The notes below the pieces were generated by a model, which was not told the DNA's origin, did not search any database, and worked only from the letters and a program-made list of their open reading frames with translations. A stretch of 64,000 nt of DNA from Fragilariopsis cylindrus CCMP1102 (Eukaryota > Bacillariophyta > Bacillariophyceae > Bacillariales > Bacillariaceae): contig FMBT01000358.1 in the NCBI GenBank assembly GCA_900095095.1, positions 124,001 through 188,000 of the forward strand, written 5' to 3'. Of the stretch, positions 57,015-64,000 are shown in pieces. Numbering within the stretch: position 1 is the first letter of the stretch; each line of letters starts with the position of its first letter. The position numbers were made by a program, and so were the translations under genes.

Positions 57015-57611
57015 TTAGATGGCATTCTTATCAGCATCGGGAGCTGGGCCTGTACTTTCACTTCCACCAGTCTTATAATGACGAGAGATGACACCCAAAG
57101 TCGGATGAAACACAAGCCAATTGGGTGGGTAATCATCCTCATTCAAAAAAGCGGGTTCCAGCGGTTTTAGCCCATTAACAGATGTGGCTGACGAAGTAGT
57201 ATTGATTACAGGAGATTCCACTTTTTTCATAGTCATCAAAGGTGGAGGTGGCCCGTAGGATAAAATCCGCTTACCACGTTGGAGAAAATTGCGATTGCCG
57301 CTGCGTCCTTTATCACTATTTTGCATGTGGATTGAGTCTACCTGCGGGAACGGATTCTGTGCATAGTTTCCAACACTTCGAATAAGCTCACGCGATATTT
57401 GATAATATCCTCGTATAATATCTGCAAGGTTGAGAATCAAATTGAAGAATGTTTGTTTGATTCCTTCATCCAGTGCTATGTAGACAAAACTTGAGACATT
57501 CGATCGGAATTGCAGGAGCACAATGACCAGCACAGCCACTATCATCCCATAATTAGGTCTAGAAATCACATCCCATACGACTGACAACATGCTTAAATAC
57601 CTGTCGTTCAT
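57015..57611 (-). CDS. Unknown single-pass membrane protein
   Basis: A 198-residue single-exon protein of unknown family. The first ATG in frame gives MNDRYLSMLSVVWDVISRP, followed by a hydrophobic segment (YGMIVAVLVIVLLQF, about residues 22-36) that should span a membrane. An amphipathic stretch with FVYIALDEGIKQTFFNLILN follows. The C-terminal half is polar, with a Pro run (YGPPPPL) and LEPAFLNEDDYPPNWLVFHP, which looks like a short conserved motif. Neighbours (sterol dehydrogenase, ALG5) are ER enzymes, but gene order gives no proof of function. Coding status rests on length and composition. Confidence 0.45.
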   Translation of the reverse strand: MNDRYLSMLSVVWDVISRPNYGMIVAVLVIVLLQFRSNVSSFVYIALDEGIKQTFFNLILNLADIIRGYYQISRELIRSVGNYAQNPFPQVDSIHMQNSDKGRSGNRNFLQRGKRILSYGPPPPLMTMKKVESPVINTTSSATSVNGLKPLEPAFLNEDDYPPNWLVFHPTLGVISRHYKTGGSESTGPAPDADKNAI

Positions 57612-58201
57612 TTTATTGTTACGATTGTGTTCGAATGATGTTTCGTAGTTGTCGTTGTAGGTTTGCGACCAAATTTGACTGCACAAAATTTCTCGTTTTT
57701 ATTAGGATTATTACGACTCTTGGGTTATATTAACCCGATCAGTAGATGGTAGGAGTGGATCGGTAGTTTTCGTGTCCACCATCGTAATGGTGATGGAATA
57801 ATTCCTATTTTTTTTTGAAGTACGAGACTGATTCCCGTATTGTGCTCATCGTCGGTGTGATGTTCGAATGTGGTAAGAAGGTTGAAAGCAGGTACTCTCA
57901 CTGTAAAATAGTCAAGTAGGTAGGTAGGATTGAATGCATTCTTAAGTTTCAAAGTTCATAATAGCGGTACTAGGCGGGACTGGACTGGATTGAATTAATA
58001 GTTTTTAAATTTATATTTATTAGATTTAAATTGTTATTTGGAAATCGAATAAGGTAGGTACAGTAGGCAAATTTAACAGATGATTATTACCTTAAGTCAT
58101 AAGGTTACTGCTACTATCACGAATCATTCATACGTATTCAATAGTCGTCAACGAAACCGCAAAGAGGACATATCTTCGTTGAGGTAAAAACATACAATAC
58201 G
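57612..58201. promoter_or_regulatory. Divergent promoter region
   Basis: 590 bp between the starts of the unknown membrane protein (minus) and the ALG5-like gene (plus). It is AT-rich. A minus open stretch at 57725-57952 shows no homology. Confidence 0.45.
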
Positions 58202-59325
58202 ATGCTGCCGTTACTTGAGTTCATACCTTCCATCCTAGTTACTGCCGTGGTCACTTTCGGATTTCTTTGGATATTATATCCAGCTTGGGTGGTGCTAGTG
58301 GCAGATATATTGGAATGGGATGTTGAAGAGCTATCGTTGGCTGATACACAACGGCCTCAACCGCCACTTCTCTCGTTGATAATTCCGGCATATAACGAAC
58401 AGGACCGAATCCCTATTATGATACGAGAGTCGTTCGAATATCTTACATCAGAACGAGGTAAAACGTTGATACAACAATTGCAATCATGTTCCAAAATGAT
58501 GCCATCCAATGATAATTCTCTGAAAGAACAGAAACAATCAGAGGAAATGCAACCTGTAATAGAATGGTTAATTGTCAACGATGGGTCGAATGATTCAACT
58601 TGTGACATAGTACGGGAAACGTACACTAGTATACCATCTGATTCTACATCAATAGGGTGGAAATGGAAAATTGTGTCTCTAAAACGAAACGCCGGTAAAG
58701 GAGCAGCTGTAAAGACGGGGATGATCTAGCTGAAGGAACGTTTCATCTAATGGTAGATGCTGATGGTGCCACAGAATTTGGTAATGGTTTAGAAAATCTG
58801 ACACGAGAATTGTATTCAACCATACAAAAAAGGCAAATAATTGTATCCAAGAAAGAAAATAACGAGGAACGTAGTATTGCGAATGTGAAAGATTCGATGA
58901 TTGCAGTATTTGGGTCACGAGCGCACTTAGAAAAAAAGTCTACGGTTCAAAGATCCATGGTGCGGACAATATTGATGAAGGGATTTCACTTTTTCGTGAG
59001 TATATTTGTTTCAACGAAAGTACAAGATACTCAATGCGGCTTCAAACTTTTTACCCAATCAGCGAGCTGTTTAGTTTTCAAGAATCTACATCTGCGGCGA
59101 TGGGCATTTGATACAGAGATTATTTTGTTATGCGATAAACAAGACATCGACATTCTTGAGGTGGCTGTACCGTGGTGTGAAGTTGACGGATCCAAACTCG
59201 GTACATCGAAATTAGCACTAGCACTTGTTTCGATTTCAATGCTAAGAGATATGATTTGTGTGCGGGCTTGCTACACGTTTGGCATATGGAAGATCAAAAA
59301 TGGATTATCATCAAGTCAGGAATAA
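58202..59325 (+). CDS. ALG5: Dolichyl-phosphate beta-glucosyltransferase (ALG5), one frameshift
   Basis: A GT2 glycosyltransferase that makes dolichyl-phosphate-glucose at the ER for N-glycan precursor assembly. The N-terminal membrane segment (about 10-32) precedes the GT-A domain: LSLIIPAYNEQDRI, EWLIVNDGSNDST, LKRNAGKGAAVKTGM, then LMVDADGATEFG (the acidic metal-binding motif near residue 186), GSRAHLEKKS, QDTQCGFKLF, LHLRRWAFDTEI and VAVPWCEVDGSKLG. The frame shifts at about 58725-58730, between KTGM and LAEGTFHL. One added base gives 374 residues, against 324 in human and 334 in yeast; the extra length is a linker around residues 90-125. The pattern 'RRWAFDTE...E..V.W.E..GSK' separates ALG5 from DPM1. 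Confidence 0.9.
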
Positions 59326-59466
59326 AACTACTATTACATTTGGAGGTTACTTTGAGGATATAATATTTCAACTTTAATTTTCAATCGACTAATTCTGTTC
59401 ATCCCCATTTTTCGAATTTATAACACTATAAATTAAGCTGACATTGATTTTTTTCGTGTTTTATTT

Positions 59467-60672
59467 TCATCTTCTCTTCCGTGAGAATCGAAAAAGTTTT
59501 TGCCATTTCCTTTTTCTATTGTTTCTTTTCTCGTCGAATTCTGCAATTTGATCCCGAGTTATATCGAGATCTTGTCTCAATCTTACGTTTTTGCTAAATA
59601 ATCCCCGATTCTCGTCTACTATTCCTTCCATTGCCAGTCGCATAATCTTGACTTGTAAACGACTTCGTTGCAATTGTTTCGTGATATCATCCGACTCTTT
59701 TTTTATCTTTTCCTCTCTCTTTTCTGCTGCTTCCACTGCAGCAGTGGCAATTTCCACTTGCTCATTACTTTTCTCTATTATAGTATCGGATTCCGATAAG
59801 AGGATATCCTTCTCCGAAGATATCACATCAATTTTGATTTTGTATTCATCTATAATCTTTTTATGTTTATCTTTGAGGGTTTCCATTTCCTTTTTAACTC
59901 GTAATGTTTCCTCATTTTCGTTTACCTCCTTTAAGCGTACATATTCATGTTGTTCTATACGTCGTTGCTCTAGTTGTGTTGCTACATCTTCTTGGAGTGA
60001 TTCAATAGTTTTCTTGCTGGTTATCGACCTGGTAGTTAATTCGGAAGATAATTCATCGATTTCTTTTTGTTTCTTCTCAAGCTGATCCTCCAAATGAACT
60101 ACGTTATTATCGTATTCGTTCTTAATCTTATCCAAACGACCATCGGAAAGATCCGAGAGTACATTGTTCTGTTCTTCATATTCTCGATCTCTCCTTGCTT
60201 GTATCTGTTCAAGACTGCTAGCGTGCTTTTTCTCAATTTTTAGAAATTCATTTTGAAAGTCTTTGATCTTCTCTTCTTGGATCATAGTGGTCTGCCTTGA
60301 TTCATCGAGTTCCTTACCAAGACTTTGGAGGCTCTCTTCGTAGACCCTGCTAGTGTTTTCTGTTTTATCCTGTAATTGTTTCTGACGAGCATCCATTTCC
60401 TTAACTACATCCTGCAAGATAGATAATTTTCCTTCTAACAAATCACTACTCGTAGACGATGCGGTGCTGGATAACGGAAAGTATGGTCTGATTCGTTGCT
60501 GTGATTGAACACGTTTCCGACATCGAAGTAGGAATTTCGACTGAGACATGGTATTGGCAACGAAGGCATCATTTTGAAAAGCATCGGTTTGATATGTCAC
60601 TGATGTGACAACGATAGCGACAACAACATACCAGACCCCAAACAACATCCCAAAGTATTCAAAAGACCCCAT
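59467..60672 (-). CDS. Coiled-coil protein with N-terminal presequence
   Basis: A 401-residue single-exon protein of unknown function. The first ATG in frame starts MGSFEYFGMLFGVWYVVVAI, a strong hydrophobic core typical of a signal peptide or anchor. TYQTDAFQNDAFVAN follows, where Phe after a short spacer resembles the cleavage site of diatom plastid presequences. From about residue 75 to the end the protein is almost entirely charged heptad-like helix (repeated Glu/Lys/Gln with regular Leu, Val and Ile), so it should form a long coiled coil. It ends in a basic tail (EKRNNRKRKWQKLFRFSRKRR is 21 residues, shown here only by its ends EKRNNRK and SRKRR). It converges with ALG5 at its 3' end. 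A plastid structural role is possible but unproven. Confidence 0.55.
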   Translation of the reverse strand: MGSFEYFGMLFGVWYVVVAIVVTSVTYQTDAFQNDAFVANTMSQSKFLLRCRKRVQSQQRIRPYFPLSSTASSTSSDLLEGKLSILQDVVKEMDARQKQLQDKTENTSRVYEESLQSLGKELDESRQTTMIQEEKIKDFQNEFLKIEKKHASSLEQIQARRDREYEEQNNVLSDLSDGRLDKIKNEYDNNVVHLEDQLEKKQKEIDELSSELTTRSITSKKTIESLQEDVATQLEQRRIEQHEYVRLKEVNENEETLRVKKEMETLKDKHKKIIDEYKIKIDVISSEKDILLSESDTIIEKSNEQVEIATAAVEAAEKREEKIKKESDDITKQLQRSRLQVKIMRLAMEGIVDENRGLFSKNVRLRQDLDITRDQIAEFDEKRNNRKRKWQKLFRFSRKRR

Positions 60673-61249
60673 GAGAAAAAGAATGAAGTCTGGAGATAAA
60701 TGCTTAAATGCAACGCCTTCTTTGCATTCCAAAAATGTTCAGTAATCGTTCGGATGGTACAAGAATACTTTCACTTGTAGAGCTATGGTATGGATTAGTG
60801 TATTTACTTTGTTAACAATTTATTGCCCTTTTTTTGGGTGATGGCTCGATGCATGATGCATGCATTATTGATCTGATAAATGATGATATACTGTAAAACA
60901 TTTTTTAGATCCGCGTCTGAACATCGTCAGAGTCCCGCTGTTTTTTAGCCTTTTCCGACAAAGCTACGACTAAATTATCTTATTCAAAGATGCGTGTAAA
61001 GTGGCCCACAGCAACACCACCACCCAACACAAATACATCTGTGCATCATATTTGTTTGAGAAAGAGAGAAAATAATAGAGAAAATCCAACACACAAAAAT
61101 AGACAGAAAGAAAGAAAGAAAGAAGAGAGAGAGAGAGAGAGAGGGAGAGAGGGGAAGGGGATTGTATCTTACTTCTTGCTTACATTCGAACTTGGCGTTG
61201 ATTGTACTTGTGAATATTTGATCTTGATTGCACCATTAACAATCTCGTG
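60673..61249. promoter_or_regulatory. Divergent promoter region with a GA/GAAA tract
   Basis: 577 bp between the coiled-coil gene (minus) and the dehydrogenase gene (plus). A purine tract of GAAA and GA units at about 61106-61160 lies roughly 90-140 bp before the plus-strand start. GA tracts this close to a start may affect promoter structure (inference). Confidence 0.5.
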
Positions 61250-62460
61250 ATGACATCGTCTGTTCCGCCACCACCGCTGGACGATCCCGAGCAAACAGAT
61301 CCTATGTTTTGTCCCCCACTGAAATGGGGTATTTTGGGGTGTGGCCGAGTATCTCACGACTTTTCGCAAGCCTTGAAACACCTACCAACCCAATCTGTCG
61401 TTGCCTGCTCAGCAAGAAGTGCTGACAGTGCTGAAAAGTTTGCCGAAAAACACAAGATCGGAAAACACTATGGAAGCTACGACGAAATGCTAAAGGATCC
61501 GGAGGTGGAGATCGTTTACGTTGGGAATATTCATAATTCAAGAAAAGAAATTGGAGAAAAATGTCTCATGCATTCAAAACATGTCCTCCTTGAAAAGCCC
61601 TTTGCCTGCTCCGTCAAGGACGGAAAATATCTCATCTCTTTAGCTAAGGAAAGGAATTTGTTCATAATGGAAGGAATGTGGACGCGATTTTTCCCCGCTG
61701 TTCAGAAGGCACGAGATCTAGCTATGGGAAGCGATAAAGTTTTGGGACAGATAGCCACAGTCTATTCAGATTTTAACTTCAATGCAGCTGATTCAGACGC
61801 ATATCCGTCATCCTTTTTATACCAACGAAAACTCGGTGGCGGAGCAAATCTTTTGGTTGCACCATACCCTATAGCTGCTGCATCTATGTTCTTTGACGGT
61901 CGAATGCCAGAAGATATCAAAGCCGTTGGTCAGGTTGATAAAGAAATGGAAATTGATCTCCAAGCAGCTGTCGTTTTATCGTTCTCTCCTACAGACACAA
62001 AAAAAGCTACGATGGGAACAGACAACGAGGATGATAGTACAGGCAATGTATACCCGAAGCTACCTGGTTCAGGAGTTGCAATGCTTAGCTATGGCTTCCT
62101 CTGCGAAACTCCCGAAGAGACTGTAGTTGTTGGATCTAAGGGTCGAATGAAGATTGGTTCTCCCGGACATTGTCCCACTATGCTATCAATTGATTTGAAA
62201 GCTGACGGACGAGGAATTTAGGTAAGACACTTAATTTTGAATATCCTCTACCTGAAGATACGAAAGAAATCATTGATTCTGGTGGATACTTCTATCCAAA
62301 TAGCGCAGGTTTCCTTTACGAGGCGGCAGCTGTCGCAAGATGTATTGCATCCGGCAAACGTGAAGCTCCCCAATTTACTTTGGAGGAGACAATGCTTAAT
62401 TTAAGAGTCATTGAAGAGATTCGAAATCAATTGGGAGTCAAAGCATTCGACGAAGACTGA
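61250..62460 (+). CDS. Gfo/Idh/MocA-family dehydrogenase (dihydrodiol dehydrogenase-like), one frameshift
   Basis: An NADP-dependent oxidoreductase with the Rossmann start WGILGCGRVSHDF near residues 26-38, the family EKP motif at 115-117 (VLLEKPFACS), and MEGMWTRFFPAV, a segment characteristic of trans-1,2-dihydrobenzene-1,2-diol dehydrogenase and D-xylose dehydrogenases. It is a single exon. The frame breaks at 62214-62220 in a short T run: ADGRGI meets a stop, while the next frame continues LGKTLNFEYPLPED...GFLYEAAAVARCIASG and ends at 62460. One added T gives 403 residues; family members are usually 330-390. I chose the ATG at 61250 because the codon before it is not a standard start. Actual substrate is unknown; sugars or diols fit the family. 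Confidence 0.85.
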
Positions 62461-62499
62461 AGGATCGTATATAGATAGATGATAACGTTATCACCAACG

Positions 62500-62520
62500 A
62501 ATATATATATATATATATGT
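62500..62520. repeat. TA microsatellite
   Basis: About ten TA units in the 266-bp spacer between the dehydrogenase stop and the 3' end of the minus-strand permease gene. Confidence 0.85.
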
Positions 62521-62726
62521 TACAACAAAGCATTTCTATGTATTCTGACTTGCAGTACAAAAGTTTTGATGTTTGATAGCAGCATAAAAAATAATTGGAC
62601 AAGATGATTTTCCTTTTGATAATCGTCCCTATCAAACATGATGCGCGTGGCTAGCCTAACTCTGTATGTATTTGTAATTCTTATAATACCCCATTTTGAT
62701 AATACCATAATAATTGATATCATTAT

Positions 62727-64000
62727 TTATGTGCCTGCGAACCAGGTTGTTATGATAGTTGTCAGTGAACCAATAAGTAACATCGACAAATCACAAATTC
62801 GTGACCATATAGGAAAGTCTAGTCCTCCAGGCCCATCGTAATATCCTTGACGAAGCAACAACCAATGTAGACCTGGTGGGACAACGAAGCTGACCATGGA
62901 AACTGCGAAACTTCCAGCAAATGCTAAAATTGATACAAAACTAGGAAGCTCTGAGGCAATAAGAACAGTACATAACAAGATACAAGTCCGGATGATAATC
63001 ATTAGTTTCTTTGATTTTGTTTGACCGTCCTCGTTGTTCAATATTTTTCCTTCTATGATTTCGGCACAGGGAACAATTAGCAATGGAGTGCCTGCCATGG
63101 TTGTAATGATCATTGCCAAGCGTGTTGTAGTAGCTAACATCCCATGAGAAGGGATCTCAGATAATAGATCTTGTTCGATATTTGGAAAAATATACAAAAA
63201 AGACACTCCAATGATGACGTAACATACTCCTACAAGTGACATTGATATCATAGCCACTTTTTGAAGTTTTTCGGGTTCTGCCATCGACTCTCGGTAGTTG
63301 AAGGTAAGTGGGACCACTCCAAAACTAAAAACCACACAACCGAACCATTTTGAAATGCCCTCGATGCCATTATGTGGAAATAAGCTGAACGGGTTGCTGT
63401 TGTTATTTTCGAAACCGTCGCTTTCGCCATTGATAACGACATCGATATCATTACTATTGTTGTTTTCGTATCCACTGATACCATAAAAAGCAATGACAAG
63501 CATTGAAAATCCTAGAATAATGAGACCTAAACGACTCAGTTTCGATAGAGCCGACATATCATCAACGATACACAACGGTACCAGAAGAAATCCGAGAATG
63601 ATCGCATCAATCATTTTCCTTCCTGTAGTGAAAGGTGTTGATTCTGCAAACGTCAGAATGGCTACTTCAAATGCGATACATATGAAGAGGAGTAGCATAA
63701 GCATCATCAAGTCAATAGTCCAAAGTCCAGATTTACCCAGTGCATACCATCCAAGTTTAGAAAATGAACTGGTTCCGATTGGAGGTGGTAGTCTTTCTCT
63801 CATAAGTGTTCTCGACATTATCATATCACTCTTACTATGTCCAAAAACACTAATACTCTGTCTTGTTAATGTTTTAGGTGTTAATTCGACATCGATATTG
63901 TCACTAGGGGAATCAGCTAAACGAACCAAATATTCGAGTGAATCACAAAGTAGTTTCATACAATAGACGTTCCAAAGGGGAATCAAAAACATCCCAGAAA
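62727..64000 (-). CDS. Amino acid/auxin permease (AAAP) family transporter, 5' end outside window
   Basis: A multi-pass membrane transporter. The visible 421+ residues contain about eight hydrophobic segments, among them LWTIDLMMLMLLLFICIAFEVAILTF, AIILGFLLVPLCIVDDM, LIILGFSMLVIAFYGI, CVVFSFGVVPLTF, VCYVIIGVSFLYIF, and a C-terminal pair; the first of these lengths are given by their key ends rather than full span in the protein. The F.F...PLTF...MAEPEK pattern (glycines, Pro and 'NYRESM.EP..F') is characteristic of AAAP/SLC32-36-38 transporters. The reading frame is still open at the window edge (S-G-M-F-L-I-P...), so the amino-terminal helix with the usual G-G-GILSLP motif lies beyond it. 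An Asn/Ser-rich loop (about 63400-63480) is unusual. Substrate is not predictable. Confidence 0.8.
   Translation of the reverse strand, partial: SGMFLIPLWNVYCMKLLCDSLEYLVRLADSPSDNIDVELTPKTLTRQSISVFGHSKSDMIMSRTLMRERLPPPIGTSSFSKLGWYALGKSGLWTIDLMMLMLLLFICIAFEVAILTFAESTPFTTGRKMIDAIILGFLLVPLCIVDDMSALSKLSRLGLIILGFSMLVIAFYGISGYENNNSNDIDVVINGESDGFENNNSNPFSLFPHNGIEGISKWFGCVVFSFGVVPLTFNYRESMAEPEKLQKVAMISMSLVGVCYVIIGVSFLYIFPNIEQDLLSEIPSHGMLATTTRLAMIITTMAGTPLLIVPCAEIIEGKILNNEDGQTKSKKLMIIIRTCILLCTVLIASELPSFVSILAFAGSFAVSMVSFVVPPGLHWLLLRQGYYDGPGGLDFPIWSRICDLSMLLIGSLTTIITTWFAGT

Noticed and set aside
4612-62460. Programmed ribosomal frameshifting as the cause of the many frame breaks
   Set aside because: The sites share no slippery heptamer or downstream structure, occur in unrelated genes, and nearly all need one added base, as expected from sequence error.
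1-64000. CRISPR arrays, operons, prophage or plasmid functions
   Set aside because: The window is intron-containing eukaryotic DNA; no spaced repeats or prokaryotic gene clusters are present.

Overview
This window looks like nuclear DNA of a eukaryotic microalga, most likely a diatom or another stramenopile. The evidence is short GT-AG introns in compact genes, AT-rich intergenic DNA full of microsatellites, and several proteins whose N-termini read as a signal peptide followed by an exposed phenylalanine, the style of presequence used to reach a complex (secondary) plastid. A cyanobacterial-type MoeB/rhodanese protein with such a presequence supports this. There is no operon structure, no rRNA and no tRNA that I can recognise.

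Layout. 0.9-5.5 kb: proteasome lid deubiquitinase RPN11, then a YHM2-like carrier with an N-terminal signal peptide. 6.7-9.9 kb: elongation factor 2. 10.3-18.2 kb: TEX10/IPI1 (ribosome biogenesis), a plastid-type MoeB/MOCS3 sulfurtransferase, and CTNNBL1 (splicing). 18.2-22.2 kb: a gene-poor gap with a 160-bp tandem duplication and possible gene relics. 22.2-29.2 kb: a nine-exon, about 2087-residue protein with a PLU-1 region and two PHD fingers but no demethylase domain. 29.6-33.6 kb: DNAJC9 (histone co-chaperone) and a KICS2/C12orf66-like protein. 33.8-36.5 kb: a retroelement relic, a MITE and non-coding DNA. 36.5-42.3 kb: a p300/CBP histone acetyltransferase with two TAZ1-like fingers plus TAZ2. 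42.5-49.2 kb: a small acidic protein, a second MITE, and a superfamily 1 helicase with a nuclease-like C-terminal fold. 49.9-64 kb: PDX1 (vitamin B6), organelle-type AsnRS, a sterol-type 3beta-HSD, an unknown membrane protein, ALG5, a coiled-coil protein with a presequence, a Gfo/Idh/MocA dehydrogenase, and an amino-acid permease cut by the window edge.

The genes are mainly unlinked housekeeping functions. Four are nuclear chromatin or RNP factors (PHD/PLU-1 protein, DNAJC9, p300, CTNNBL1), but the order does not force a common pathway. Splice sites were placed by reading GT/AG motifs and checking reading-frame phase across each junction. For nine multi-exon or frameshifted genes the total length becomes an exact multiple of three only with the junctions and single-base repairs noted in the entries.

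The strongest cross-cutting observation is that at least ten reading-frame breaks in otherwise well-conserved genes are each explained by one missing base, which points to sequence error rather than decay. The most interesting biology is the JmjC-less KDM5-like protein, the p300 with duplicated TAZ1, the KICS2-like gene in an alga, the signal-peptide-bearing YHM2-like carrier, the helicase-nuclease fusion with a P-loop microexon, and two MITEs sharing a terminal motif.
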